The notes: generated by a model not told the origin, from the sequence alone. A DNA stretch of 64,000 nt from Branchiostoma floridae (GCF_000003815.2 NW_023365714.1:1-64000), one strand, 5' to 3'. Positions 1-13,799 are shown, counted from the first letter of the stretch. Translations and numbers: made by a program.

Positions 1-99
1 GATAGGGCACAAGTCAGCGTAAATACCCAACAAAAGAACCGTCATGGGACATGACGTGTGCAGAGTTCAAAGTGCGCCTGTACTTCGCAACCAACAGGT

Positions 100-295
100 G
101 CTCACTTACCTGTAGCACGTGACCTCGATATTTTTAGCCTGGGTTTTTTTCTGAGTCACTTTTATTTTCGCGCTTTGCTTTCCTCTTTGTCGGAGTTTGG
201 CGATGTTGCCAGTTCAGACCGAACTTCCAGTCATACCTACTCAGCTACTGCTTAGCTTGTAGTCTGGAGCAGTGCTGATACTTCATACCTTTCAG
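100..295 (+). promoter_or_regulatory. Probable promoter and non-coding first exon of gene A (GTPase-kinase)
   Basis: The segment ends in a good splice donor (TTTCAG|GTAACA, exon end 295). It is clearly similar to 25390-25616, upstream of paralogous gene B: both share a 'CG.TATTTTTA.CCTG.GTTTTTT' block followed by 'GTTTGG.G.TGTT..CAGTTCAG'. Its last 35 bases also match 13935-13969. Conservation of this block before two paralogous genes suggests it holds the core promoter and 5' UTR exon. No TATA box was identified, and the transcription start is unknown. A short ORF covering 58-255 is probably incidental. Confidence 0.5.
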
Positions 296-2618
296 GTAAC
301 ATGTAACTGTTTATACAAATACCTACATGAGACTTCTACAGCATTTCCTGATCCGACGTTTCAAATTGGTTGCGGTAACGTTATTACTTTTAAAATTTGC
401 AGTTCCCGCAAATTGCTGTTTTCTGACTGTTTCAGTGGACACCTATGAGATTAATTTCTGACCTTTAATGTTCATAAAATGTTTAGAAAAAACTCACTTT
501 CTACCAGGCGACTCGGGTCGGAGAGGGAGAGATTTAAAACGGAAAAGAAACAGGTGTTTTCTTCTGACCAGAACACCGAAACTATAGAAGAAAGAGGTGA
601 AAGTGAAAATGGCTCAGAGAAATTATGTGCAACCGACGAGTAAAGACCTGTTCTTTTTCCGTTTAATTTTGGACCCTGGGCCCTATTGTCTGTACCTTGA
701 GTTCATGGTATGTTATAACGGCACGGCTTCGTCACTCGGTATTTTGTCACTTGCGTTCTTGTCTAACTTAATGAAACATCACCATTTCAACAGGCACATT
801 GGCGTTCTTCGCACCTGTTGCCGGCTGTTACCACAGCCATTCCTCTTTAAGGTAGCCAGGAGGTATGTCTGAGCAAGATTTCTTTCCGAAAAATAACCAT
901 CAATGTTAGTAGATAGGTACTTCTATTTTTATAAAAATAGAACACTTTGCCATCAAATGTTGTTTTTGTTGGCCAAATTTCAAGGTCAAAGTAGCTGTCT
1001 CAAATTACACAAAAATTTCAAACTCTTCACAGCTTTTCAAACTTGACATCATTGGATAGGTCTTAGTGAAAGAAATAGAATGGTTTTTATTGCGAAAAAA
1101 TCGGACATACCGTTAGAGAGTTATGGCCATCAACGGCCTAAAAATTACGCCATAATTTCTCCGGGTCAGCTAATTAAATATGCAAGATTACAATATCTCC
1201 ACAGTCATACAAGATACAAGAAAAAAACTTGGTATACTGGGGTTTTGTAACATGCTGAATTTAACTATGGCCATGAAATTTACATATCTAATTCATAAAT
1301 GATAAATAATCCTGAATAATTGAGTTCCAGGGGTAATAAAATATGAGTCAGCTAATTAAATATGCAAAAACACCATATTTTCCCTCTCCTTGAAGATACA
1401 AGAACAAAACTTGGTATACGGAGGTTTTAGCACATGCCGAATACAAATCTGACCTCAAAATATCATTTTGATTTTTTTATGATCTATAAAAATGGATTGT
1501 GTCACTACTACCACCACAATGTGATTATCGGAGCGACACGCCCCAAAAACTGTTCATCAAAATTAGTCAAAATGGATCTTATTTTGAAATATACCCTGTA
1601 AGGTAGAATGTCTCGCGCAGCCGCCTCGAAAGGGTGCTATTTAGTGCTCCCAATTGCTGGTAGCATAAGGGGTAATAAAAATTCGAGGAAAAAAATTCAT
1701 AAAAAATCAGCATTACACGATATGACAAAATCCACGCACAGATCTTTTTAAATGACCATTATATACATTACTGTAAAGTATCAACAACAATCGTCGAATT
1801 ACAAGCGGGGCAAAACACTTTTCTGGCATTTTTTCCCCAAATGGGCGTGGCCATATAGCTCTCTATGACATCATCATGACGTCATGCTAATTTGCATAAA
1901 TCACCTTTAGGCAATAAGGTACTTCCTATAAAAAACTTAAGACCCATGCATTATCCAAACATGATATTTTCATGACACCAAAAACACCCCCAAACGCCTC
2001 AGTTACCACTCTTTATGGCCTTAAGTAGAACACATCGCCTGCACTTTTTGCCACGAACTAGGACTTTGCTGATCAAGAAAGTGACTTGCCTCTATTAACA
2101 TTCTTGCTGGCCTGTAGAACGCGACTACCCTCTACCAGGCTCCGCGGATCAGTGGTCTAATAGTAGAAATTGGACAAATAGATTCACTACATTGCAGTAC
2201 GCTAGGGGAGTCGTTCGGGCAGGGGAGTTACAACGCTTCCTGTTCGGTACCCGTGTTTCAAATACTATCTGTTTTGCTTATTATAAATCATTATATATAA
2301 AGCACACTGTGACTAATCTGGTGCTCATGCAGGTGCAAAGCCGGAATGGGACAGTTCAATTTTTTTGCTTGTTTGTTTGCTTATGCAAATGTGGAAGTCA
2401 TTTGCCTGAAAATTACAAAATCCCTAATCATATTCAGTGAATATATATGATCAGTATATGAGGCCTCCAAACTCTGGTTTGGTAATGCAATGTAAAAGCT
2501 ATATATATATATTGTAAAGAACAAATTTTGCCATTGGGTTTCTTAGGGCTGTAAAAGTTGCAATGCTGTGATATGTTGTGAAGTTCTAAACATCTCACAA
2601 ATGATTTATGAATTGTAG
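296..2618 (+). other. First intron of gene A; includes a degenerate direct repeat
   Basis: No coding exon is seen here. A roughly 95-base block at 1164-1260 (starting GTCAGCTAATTAAATATGCA) recurs at 1346-1442, giving a 182-base direct repeat. The surrounding AT-rich sequence looks like old interspersed repeat. The acceptor for the first coding exon is TTGTAG|GTACAA at 2617-2618. Confidence 0.4.
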
Positions 2619-2627
2619 GTACAAACA

Positions 2628-5600
2628 ATGGCAGCGAGACCACGCCTCCCCACAGAGGAGGAGATAGACCAGATGAAGCCTCTTAAGTTAGCAAGGCTTC
2701 TCCTAGACTTTGGCATGACTGAGGATGAAACTGATAAGATGGAAAAAGAAGAGGCGAGGGCAGAACTGAAGAAGAGGATCAGGGATATGCGGGCAATGGC
2801 TGCAACAAGGAGACGTCCTGGACAGGTACGAATTAATAAATACCATTAACGTCTTATAATATGGAGTTCTCATGTTATCACTTTCCAATGTTGGGATACT
2901 CTTAGTCATGGACTTAAGTGTTGGAGTTGGTTGTGTCATGGAGTATTTCCGGTAAAGTCCACGGAAAACATACAACAATAATTACCTCCATAAATATTCA
3001 TGGAACTATATTTTCAGTAGCATTTGTCTTTGTGTCTGTCAACAAGATATCTCAAGAACGGCTGGGTGGATTTTTTTAAACTTGGTGTGTTGGTAGGGTG
3101 TGACGAAAGCTGGAAATTATAAGATTTTGGGCCCCCTAGTGGCTAATATCCCTTGGTACTGCAGTGGAATTTCCGGTTTTGATTCGCGTTCTAAACGAAC
3201 TATGGTCACGATTTTGGTGTGACAGATCTCTTGCGCTTGGGAAGAAGTGACGTGAGTTTGGGCCCTCTAGCAACTAGGCTTGGAATTGGAGGGGCATTTT
3301 TGTATAAAAAAAAACTTCCGAAGAGGATGACTCAAGAAAGGAATAACAGATTTTCAGGATTTTTGTACCTGGGTAGCTTTGACAAAGATGTACAAAATAA
3401 AATGGAAATTATGCAAATTAGGAGGTCATTTACATAATTAGTGAAAATATTCATTCATAGCAGTTTTTTCAATGTTTTTCTTGTCTCGGACATGACACGG
3501 TATTGGCATTTGAGGGGCAGGTAGCTTTCGACGTCAGGACAACGTGGGGCAAGATTCAGCCCCTAACATTGAATTTTGGAACTGCAGGGGCATTTTTGTC
3601 AAAACACTCCAAAGAGAATAATTGAAGAAATAAACGACGAATTTCCATTATTTGGGGTATGCAGGTAGCTTAGGCAAAGATGTACACAATAGTATGCATG
3701 TTATGCAAATGGTTACTTCATTTGCATAATGAATAAGGAACTTATATTATTCTATTGTTTTCCATAACTGAACTTAGATGCAACAGGTTTAATACCTGAC
3801 TGGTGGAACATAAACAGATACCAAACATGAAAATGAGGAACTGACTTGCATAATTAATGCAAAAATGGCAAAAGTGTTAAATGATAAATGATTTTTTTTT
3901 ATTTGTTACATGTGTAAACTAATCAAACATGAACACTACCATGCATAAATCATGTAAATGTGTATGTCATTTGTATAACATATACAAAAGCTCCAAATAT
4001 TTCATGGAGGTATGAGGTCGCCGAAGTCTAGTTGACAATGTAATTTGAATTCTTGATTAATTGATATTTTGGTAGAAAAAACACCGGTATCGATCAAAGA
4101 ATGCTATTGTTAGTATCATTCTGTCCATGTCGACATGTGAAATTCAATTTGTATTGCCCCTGTCTCTGTCAGCCGAGCTAGCCCTTTGCAATAGCCACAG
4201 GACAATAGATTTTTAAAAAAAGAATTAATGTCACACAGTGTCAGTCACATGGGGATGGCATCCAAATTTATACTCTCCAAGCAGAGGTTGGTGGGGAAAA
4301 TCGTGACCTTTTCCTTATATGCAGTCTTTTTCGATCAGCCTCCCCATGGTGGGGAGTACCAAATTCATACATTTGTCGTACATCTTCTTGGCCTTTGGTT
4401 TCCTCTGATTGCTTCCATGAGCATCATTGTATCAACCATGTGTAAGAACTTTTGATATCTTTGCCAGATTACAGAAATGTTGCAGCGAGCTATGTTTGAG
4501 AACAAAATGAAGCGTGGGCGCCTAACACAAATCTGCAGCTCAATCTTGGACTTTGTCGACTCCATGGATAATGACGACAAACAAAAGATGAGTGAAATCT
4601 TCGGTCAAGATCTTCGAGTAGTCTTGACAGATGTGTGGACATTTCTCCAAGACGACAACTGTCCCATCTTAGTCGTAGGTTAGTTAACGTTATGTTTCCC
4701 ATCCGACCTCTGGGCTTGTCTGAACAAAAAGTAAACATTGGCCAAAGACTAAAGTAGGATAAATATCAGAGGTATAGACCTGTGTAAAAAGAATCTTTGG
4801 AACAATAAATATGTGTGTGTGTAAGCAACATTGCCAGACGGGCACAATATTGTTGGTAAAATAAGACTATATGTATATAATCAGTAGTAATGGGATTATA
4901 TAAATCTTAAACGAGCTGGAAAAACACATTGTATGATTCTTATGGTAAAATTGTAAACTGCAGTGACTGTCACATTTTTCATATTCACAATTGGTTCACA
5001 AAGCCTTTTAACATTGATGATCATGACGTAGGTGACTCGAGTTGTCCAGTCTGATAACAGGGTATGTTCAGCACAGAGGGAAAGCGTGTAAGATAAGTAA
5101 TGAATAAAAATAAGAGGGAACGCTCACGGCATATCTACATTTCTTGATGGTGTAGGAGAGACCTCATCAGGGAAGAGCAGCCTCCTCAACTTGCTGCTGG
5201 GCGAGGACATCTTGCCGGTGTCCCATCTGGCCAGTACCTCTACCCTGTGCTTCGTCAGGCATGGTGAAGTGAAGAAAGCAACGATCTACCTAACAGAAGG
5301 CAACACTTCTAGTACTGCTGGCATTGATCTCCAAGATGCAGGCAGAGCAAAGGAGGAACTTGCTTCCTACGTGCACAGATGGGGAAATGAAGATGCCACT
5401 GGAGTCCAAAAAGTGGTCATAGAGTGGCCTCTTGAATCACTGCAGGTTTGTTTTTCTGTCGCTTTTGTTATTTGTCGTTATTCTGTGATTCTCACATGAT
5501 GATCAGACCTTTGCTGAGTTTGGTTCTGTAAATGGATTGTGTAATGTAATTATTAAAAAATCTCCCTTTCAGCCATACGTTACTAACCGCCCTGCTTTTC

Positions 5601-8600
5601 AGGATGGAATATGTCTTGTTGATGGCCCGGGGATTATGTCAACGCTACAGATGGATGAAGTTGTGGCGGGTGCGGTGTCTTCCACCTGTGCCTTTATCTA
5701 CATGATCAACAGCGCCATTCCCCTGAAACCAGCATCAAGCTTCAGTGCTGGTGGGGAAGGGATAGATGATCATACAGATGGGGTATGGAATCAAATTAAG
5801 AATGTGCTTTTTAGCCCAAACTGACTGCAAACAAATTCATAGAAATATATAAAATACTTCAATTATCTACTAATATCAGATTGTGCTTCATGTAACCTTA
5901 CATATTGAAATTAGATATAAAAGATTGGTATAGACAATAGACAATAAAAGCAAGGGGTTCTAGAGTCCATTATTTTAAGATATTTACAAGTTCAGGTTGC
6001 AGAGGCATATCTCACTCATCACTCACCCATACACTCACTCAATCGCCTTCACTCTACTCACACCCATTCACTTACTCATTTTCACATTAGGATATTGAGG
6101 AAATATAACATCTGGTCCAATGTCTACTTCCAGCTTTCCCGTCTGCTGAAGTTGTGCCAGAACCACAAATGGGGAGATGCATTCAACATGTCTCGGTTCG
6201 ACCTCAAATCCACAATGTTCGTCTGCAACAAGTGGGACAGTGTCAAGCAAGATGAGAGTGAAGTAGTGAAGAATGACTACTTAAAGAAACTTAAGGACCA
6301 CTTCCCAGAGCTGAGAGATGATCAAGTGTTCTTTCTCTCATGCAATAAGGTACGCAATAAAGCAAGCCAATTGAAGCGAATGTGCTTCCATCATTAACCC
6401 TATTCAGACGGGGGGGGGGGGGGGGGCTGGTGGCTTTTGAGGCTCGCGGCAACTTTGATGTCCTATAACGCCAGAACGGCTTACGCTAGCGCCACCAAAT
6501 TTAGTGAGTTTTCCTAAAATATTGTTGGCAACAAAACCGTTTGTTGACAGGCAGTTTTGCCAAAAAATCGCTAATTTCAGTTCTAACAATTTATTTTTCA
6601 CGTTTATTTGCTATATTACTGCTATTTTGTTACATAAATGAAATCTTATGTTATTTAGCATATCTTTCATAATTATAAATGCATAGATAATGCTAATTTG
6701 ATGACATCATCAGCCCCAAATCCAAGATGGTGGACCGTATGGCCAGATCAAGAATAACAAGCTAATTATCCCTTAAAATCTGTAACTACCTGGTATTTTT
6801 CATTAAAAAAACATCTAAATGAATGTATTTAGTCTATTTCTATTGCCTTTTGTGATTATTTGTTGCAAAAAAAGTATTTTAAAAAATTCAAGGTGGTGGA
6901 TGTAATATGGCGGAGCCCAACTGGTATCTTAAATGTGCATGACGTCATTTTAGGATGTCATTTTGACGTCAATGATGTTGCTATGTGGTTATAGTTGTTG
7001 ACTTGCATTCATGTCTAAAGTTCCCTCAGACAGGCCCAATGCTGTGTACTTGACTCAGGTGAAAATAGGGGCCTGACTTCGGTTAGGGACTTCTCCTCGG
7101 CCATGTCAAACTAGACATGGTTTGACTACAACAACAATTGTTTCATGGGAAAATGGCTCAAGTTTGCGGATGTATATATGTATGTGTTACAGTACACTTT
7201 GCTTGCAGGCTGTGAGTCCAGCTGGACAGCTGTCCCCAGAGTTTTCCAGGCTGTTGGACGGGTTGGACAAGCTGCTTCCACAGAGTCTTCAGCACAAACT
7301 GGAGCTGCAGTATCAGTCAGTAACTCAACTTGATTACCTCCATAAAATGCAATGGAGGTTATAGTTTCACTAGCGTTAAAATGTCTATCTGTGAACAAGA
7401 TAACTGAAGAACGGCTGGTTTCATACTTGGTGTGTTGGTGGGGTGCGACGAAAGCTAGAAATGATTAGATTTTGAGCCCCCTAGCAAAATTCCGGTTTTG
7501 CTTTCTCGTGCACTGAAAAGGCTATGGTCACGAATTTAAAGAATTAGAAAGCTCTTATGCTCAGGAATAAGTGACATAAGTTTTGGCCCCCTAGCGACTA
7601 GTTTTGGGATAGCAGGGGCATTTTTGTCAAAAACTTCTGAAGTGGATAACTCAAGAAGGGAACAACGAATTTTTATGTTTTTTGGTATGTAGGCATCTTA
7701 GACAATGTTGTGCAAAATGAAATACTGATTATGCAAAATAGGAGTACATTTGCATAATTTATGAGAATAATCTCTCATAGCAATTTTTTTAATGTATCTG
7801 TTGTCCCGGACAGGATATGGTCTTGACATTTTAGTGGTAGATAGCTTTCAGCGTCATGACAAAGTGGGGCGAGCTTTAGCCCTCTAAGATTTATTTTTGG
7901 AACTGCATGGGCATTTTTGTCAAGACATTCCAAAGAGGACTACTGCAGAAAGGACGGATTGACATCATTTTAGGCATGCGGGTAGCTTAGGCAAAGATGT
8001 TTATAATGATATACGTCATCATCATCAGCGCGGGCTGCTTGCCCGGACCAAGTCCACCCTCTCCTTCCAGACGTCTCTGTCCCCCATATCCGTGTTATGC
8101 AAATGAGGACTTAATTTGCATAATTAATGTGGAAATTGCATAATTCCATTGTTTTCAATAATTGGACTTCAATAAATGTAACACACATAAATTATGATAG
8201 ATGGAACATAAGCAGATACCAAATATGCTAATGAGGAACTGATTTGTGTAATATATGCAAAAATTGCAAAATCGCTGAATGGTTAATGATGGAAAATTTC
8301 ATACTTGTGACATGTGTATGTTAGTCAATGATGAACATCACCATGCATAAATCATGAAAATGTGCAAATCCTTTGCATAAAATTTTAAAAAGTATTTCAT
8401 GGAAGTATGAGATCGCCGAACTCTAGTTACAAAAGTTCTTGTAATCAGCAGCAGATGAAATTTGGGGCTAGAGATGCAATACGTAGCAATTTCAAATGAG
8501 GACATTTAGAACATTCATTAAATTTTCAGTGTTTGTATGATATCTATCTATTTAACAGACATGTATGGGAACTGCTGCAGAAGGCATCACAACTCATCAG

Positions 8601-11273
8601 GCTGAAACTGCACAGTGCGTATGGAACACAGACAGAAAGGACGGAGGCAAGGAAAGAAGCCCGGCGGCGTCTTACAAACTTCCACATTCATGCTCAGGAC
8701 GTCCTACAGAGTCTTAACCAAAGATTGACAGACACAAGGAGGGAAGCTGAGCACCACCGAAGGGCATGTCTTACAGATGAAGCTCTCAAGGATCGTGTCT
8801 ACAAGAAGATACTTAGTGTCTACAACAAGAAAGACTACCAACAGTTGTCTCAGGGCTACATTGGCACAGCACGGATGATAACAGCCATTGCTGATGAGGT
8901 TGAATCACAGTTGAAGAATAACACAAACTCAGCGTTCAACCGGTGCATCCGTGAAGCTGATATCAACCTAAAGGAAGAATTTGAAACAAGGTTCGGTGCC
9001 TTGTTGAAACAGCACAATAATGTGATTGAGGAAATGCTAAACTCTCCACAGCTTCCATCGCCATTTCGGCAACTTTATACGATTTTCAAGGAAACATGCT
9101 TCAAAATCTTAAGTATCTTTTCCAAGACCTATGCTCTGGCGAGAACCATTGACCCTACCCTCAGCAGTCAAATCTGGACAATGGTGGACCTTGCACAAAG
9201 TCTGGACGAGATATTGGTGAGCCCTGATAACAGGCCAGAATACATCAAGCTTTTAACCAAGAAGGTGTTTGCTGCGATGACAAAGACAGATGCCATCAAG
9301 TCAGCCGTGGAAAAACATCTGAAAGGAACAATTGACTACATGCAAGCATGCAAAGATGCTATTCCCAGACTCAAAGAAGTTGACGAGCAGATTCTTCAAG
9401 ATGCAGAAACAGAGACAAGAAGTGCAGCTGAAATAAGGACCATCTATGAACCGAGATTGGATAAAGTTACCGAGCTGGCCGAGAAGCTTTGTGGCTTCTA
9501 CACTACTGACATCAAAAAGCACGAGTTCGATCTTGCCATCGGGAAACCGTCCAGCTGGAAACCTCCCAAGGAAGGGGGGCAAGGCCGTGTGTACCGTGTT
9601 CAACTCAGCAAAGATGGAGGCACGTTCACGGCAGCTGTGAAGATCCCAAAAGAGCTTCCTGCTGGTGAGACCTATGCTAACTTTGTCAGGGAGGCAGAAA
9701 ACCTCAGGTAATTTAATACATGTACATGTACATCACTCATACGCACTTATCTATACTGTGGAGTGAGGTTTGTCAATAAGCCTGCATGTTGCTCCTATTT
9801 TCCAGTGCTTTTTGACCTTTTTGATCTGCACAAAGAAGCTGTCCAGTGGTCAGCTCCATGAATGACCGTGCCTTTCTTGGCTACTGAATATATTTCAGGA
9901 TGCTGAAGGGACAACATGTGGTGAAATGCTTCGGGACCTATAGAGGTGATGACGATGCTGAAGGCAACCCAACGCTGGGCTTGGTGATGGAGTACTGCCC
10001 CAAGACACTGGATGCTGAGATGTTTGGGGAAAGGTGAAGTTGACTTACATCTTTGTCACATGACTTGCTGATGACTTGTATTGAATGTAAGAAAGAATGA
10101 ATGTCACAAATTTAAAAGGTAGAAACTACAGGTTCAAATACAAAGACTGGGCTGTACCTAATCATATCTGATGATAATTCTATTTCCCAGTACAAATAAC
10201 CCAGCCTGGTGGGGAGATGACCCAGAGAAGCAGGCAGCAGCCTTCAGCTACACCCAGAACCTGGCAGTGCAGCTGTGTGAGGCGCTAAAGCACATCCATG
10301 ATGCTGGGTATATGCACAGGGACCTCAAACTTATCAACGTTCTGGTAAGTTAATATCCTCCTGAGGTACTGCAAACATTGAAATCTGTACTGGCAATCAA
10401 GGTCTCAGTGGACCCTCAAAAGTTTGAAACTGTATAGTCACAAACAATCTGTGGAGGCTAATAGACGTTTAACATTGACTATAGTGCAAGTTTGATGGGA
10501 GAGTGCCTATTTCTGTACCAACAACTACATTGAAGAATGTTAAAATCACATAAGCAGTGCAGGAGGGACTGTAAGCTAATTGCAGATGCAAGGTGCATCT
10601 CTATAAACATTCAAGTTGACTGCAATTGATCCATTTGTGCAGGTGTCATCGGAGGGAGTGGTAAAACTTGCAGATCTCGGCAGCTCAAAGGCAGAAAGGG
10701 CCTACGCCCAGACAAATGAGGGGACACCGCTCTACATGGCACCAGAAGTCTTGGCACAAAAGAAGTATGACAGAAGTGCAGACATCTACAGCCTTGGACT
10801 CATCCTGCTGGAGATGTGGTACGGACGGACCATATACTCTCCGGTACGTGTTTGTTTTCCACTTTTGTGCAATATATCTGGCAAAGGCATTAACGTTACA
10901 CTTTTTGGGCCAAAGTGTTCCAAAATCTATAAAGCAAGTTGAAATAATCATCAGAATTAAAACTGGATAATAATATTGGCTAACCAACTCGAAACCTGTT
11001 GAATTTTTACAGGTAGATAGAGTCTACGACTCTCAGTTGCAAACTGCCCTGCCACTCAATATGGACCAACAGCTTCCGCTGCCATCATGGGATGGAGCGC
11101 CCCCTATCCCTGAGTGGCGGAAGCTCATCAACGAGTGTCTGAGGAGGAACACAGAGAAACGTCCCACAGCAGAAGACTGCAGGGACAGAATAGCAGGGAT
11201 GTCACTGCAACCGGCACAGGGGGCTGTTGGGGCACGGGCGGCTGACGAGGTCAGGATTAACATCCAGGAGTAA
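2628..11273 (+). CDS. Gene A: dynamin-like GTPase fused to Ser/Thr protein kinase
   Basis: Eleven exons join in phase: 2628-2825, 4468-4678, 5156-5445, 5603-5782, 6134-6349, 7209-7315, 8559-9707, 9899-10033, 10191-10344, 10643-10843, 11013-11273 (3102 nt, 1033 aa). Residues 1-66 form a small charged helical, perhaps SAP-like, domain. The GTPase domain has a P-loop GETSSGKS (137-144) whose glycine codon is split by an intron, a STSTLC switch-I motif, DGPG (about 240-243) and NKWD (325-328). That pattern is typical of dynamin-family GTPases. A helical region (about 400-735) follows. The kinase has a glycine loop GGQGRV (about 740), Lys in AAVK (762), an HRDLKLIN catalytic loop (871-878), DLG in place of DFG (891-893) and GTPLYMAPE (907-915), so it is predicted active. 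Inference: GTP-driven oligomerisation may control the kinase. Substrate and location are unknown. All junctions are GT-AG and phases match gene B. Confidence 0.85.
2979..4034. repeat. Interspersed repeat R1, copy 1 (intron 2 of gene A)
   Basis: It begins near AATTACCTCCATAAATATTC and ends near GGTATGAGGTCGCCGAAGTC. The same order of landmarks occurs at 7333-8429 and, truncated, at about 30290-30785: 'AAGAACGGCTG', 'CTTGGTGTGTTGGT', 'TTTTGGGCCCCCTAG', 'GGGGCATTTTTGT' and a GCATAAATCATG-like stretch. 'TACCTCCAT' at the left end and its inverse near the right end suggest a foldback or DNA-transposon remnant. No coding capacity is visible. Confidence 0.6.
6350..7208 (+). other. Intron 5 of gene A with G-run and unclassified repeat
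   Basis: A run of about 16 G lies at 6411-6426. It is followed by 'ACTTTGATGTCCTATAACGCC' and AT-rich sequence with scattered GATGACATCAT and ATGACGTCAT motifs. Nothing coding is seen. The motifs resemble CRE-like palindromes, but in this repetitive context they carry little weight. Confidence 0.3.
7333..8429. repeat. Interspersed repeat R1, copy 2 (intron 6 of gene A)
   Basis: Same landmark order as the copy at 2979-4034. It starts 18 bases after the end of exon 6. Compared with 30498-30520 it carries an extra segment of about 75 bases at 8020-8093 (CATCATCATCAGCGCGGGCT...), so something has inserted into an older repeat. No ORF of note. Confidence 0.6.
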
Positions 11274-12830
11274 GCATGGGAACATCATAAACACAACATA
11301 CGATGATAAAGCTGTTCATCTGACTTTCCACTTGTTCTATATAGAATTGAGTACATTCCAGCCCATGCATGTAGATAAATTCAATTACAGGAGATAGCCT
11401 TACTGTGTGTACGTATAGGTAAATACATCAAAGAATGTTTAGACTTTAGAACCAGTAGTGTATGGTACCATGTTGATCTATTCATTATACTTGTATAGAG
11501 GTTAATTTGTTTGTTGTTTCCACTTGTCTGTTTGTATATATGCACTAGACCTTAAGAACGTTAAATTACTTTTGCTGTATCAACAAAGATTATTCAATGT
11601 ATGTGTTCGTATTTTGGAACAATCCTTGAAAGACTGTCGTTTGATGAAAAAATGTGAAAAGGGGCTTGACAATGTACATACAATGTAGTGTGTTAATTCT
11701 AATGGAACCAAGCAGAGTAAATTATAGGTTAAATCAGAGGCAAAGATCTTTATAAATAACATGTATAAATAAAACTTCAAATTTTGGAGTAGAATATTTT
11801 GTGCTAGGTTTTAGCTTTAATTCTCAATGTAACATAACAAATTCCTTCACTCTATGTGCCTATGTTAAAGATAGTTAGAATGGTACAAACCTACCTGTAT
11901 CACTGTGCTGTCAGCTGGAGATGTGGATATCCTCATTTGCTGCATTGTACTGAATGTTGTAAGTTTGCTGTAAATAAGTTTGTTCTTGGTTCCAACTGAG
12001 CATGCGCGTGAACTCATTACAGTGTGGTGCATTGTGGGTATCATGTCAAAGGTGAATGCCCCTGAGACTACGTCATTTCCACATGACTTATCTAACAAAT
12101 TGCAGGGTACAACCGCCATTCTGCTGCAAAGATGACATTATATATAATCCTGTATCAAGGAAACTCTTGGCATTTAAAACAAATCGTTTTAAATTAGTTA
12201 ATGTGTCAATTGATTTTAACTAGATAACTGCATTACAGTATTTGGCCGTGTATTCATGTAACTTAGCACCAGTGAGCTTCAGCTCTGCCTATGATGGCAT
12301 TTATAGTACATCATCATAATGTACATGTATATAGATGATGATGATATAGAATTGTATGCTTAATCTAGAAATGCTTTTTTTAGCAAAATTTTGTTCCAAG
12401 TCTTCATGAACGATGCATTATTCTGTCCTGTAGCAGCTTTTCATATCCCAGCAGGTTCTACTTAGTTCTTAACGTTAGTTCACCTTTATCCGAGGGGTAA
12501 CCTATATCCGTTGTATTTGAAAGCAGTGGATTTTGGTATGTCAAGTCGACGGACGGTATTTTTAAACTGTAAAAGTTTGAAGAAAATGCAACCTTTAAAC
12601 CACCGTCCGTAGACTTGACATTCCTCAATACCCTGTTTTTAAATACAATGGATATAAGGTTCCCCTCGGATAAAGGTGTACTAGCGTTAGATGTACTGTT
12701 AGCCAAGAAGAAAATATAGGCCTCTTTTGATTCTGCCTGTGGTAAACATATCGTGAGGAACTACATTGTGTCAGACTGTAACTAGCCAAACTAATGATGG
12801 TGGCTCAGATACGAATAAAACGTCAGAAGG
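11274..12830 (+). other. 3' UTR / 3' flank of gene A with candidate poly(A) signals
   Basis: AATAAA occurs at 11768-11773 and again near 12813-12818 (GAATAAAACGTCAGAAGG). The latter block corresponds to GAATAAAAAGGTGCGAAGGG near 41553 downstream of gene B. The block 'GTGGATATCCTCAT' (about 11921) also has a partner near 41143. The duplication therefore covered the 3' flank. Which signal is used cannot be told. Confidence 0.45.
12474..12689. mobile_element. MITE family B, copy 1
   Basis: Terminal inverted repeats: GTTAGTTCACCTTTATCCGA at the left and TCGGATAAAGGTGTACTAGC at the right, continuing inward as GGGGTAACCTATATCC / GGATATAAGGTTCCCC. Internal 'GTCAAGTCGACGGACGG' is also inverted. About 216 bp and non-coding. 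A second copy is at 33353-33572 and a half copy at about 18415-18455. Confidence 0.75.
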
Positions 12831-13799
12831 GAAAACTAGTTCTGTGCTGTTTCACACATAGAGTAAATTATGTAACTTTCACATCTGCACAAATCTTTGC
12901 TTTTTATAACATTTCCATGGTCTGAACTTTGGTCCAACGTTGCACAAAAGAGACATATAACGCTTGAATGTTAGGTCAGACCATGGCAAGTTCTTAGCAC
13001 TTTCTGAAAATGCCCAAACCTCTCTATCACAACGCGGAAGCCCATTGAAGCTCTAATATGCAGTGTACATGGGGCAACAACCCTGTGTGGTACTCTGGAT
13101 TGCTTGTGCATTTGAGAATTTAAGAAACGCAACAAGTCCTAAAGATTTAACGTTAACGTTAACGTTACATGGAGTTAGTCCGCCGGTTTCAAGGTGGAAG
13201 CAATGTCTGGCCGCCATGCTGCACCGTCTGTGTTAGGAGTCTGCATGGGGAAGTTCTCGATACCTTATTCAGTCCACCGACAACAGTACAATAAAACTGT
13301 GGATACTACAGGCCCATGGGTTACAGCATAGCACAATTCTATCATTAGCAACTTATAAATCAATTCAAAGTATTTTTCAGCCTCAAATTGCTCCGATCTT
13401 GAAACCGGCTTACTAACGCCAAATAACTGGTAAATAATTAGCATTTTCTTAAAATCATAAATGCATAAACAATGTACCCAGAGCGCCACACAAAGTTGTT
13501 GCCCCATGTACACTGCATATTACAGCCATTTGACGTTTGAGGTCATTTGAGGTGTTTAGGCAGACCCAGCAAGAACCTGCCAGACAGGTAAACGCAGGTG
13601 TCTACCTGACGCCATTCTGTCAGCGATTACCTGCCGTACATTCCACTTGATATAGTCCACTACTATTGTAGTAACTGAAATTGTTGTAATATAACGTGTA
13701 TGTGTAGTATTAGTATTAGACTGTAACTTTTGTTATCTATACATTGCAATACATTTTTACATGCAATTGTTGCGCAATAAATCATCGTCAGTTGTTACC

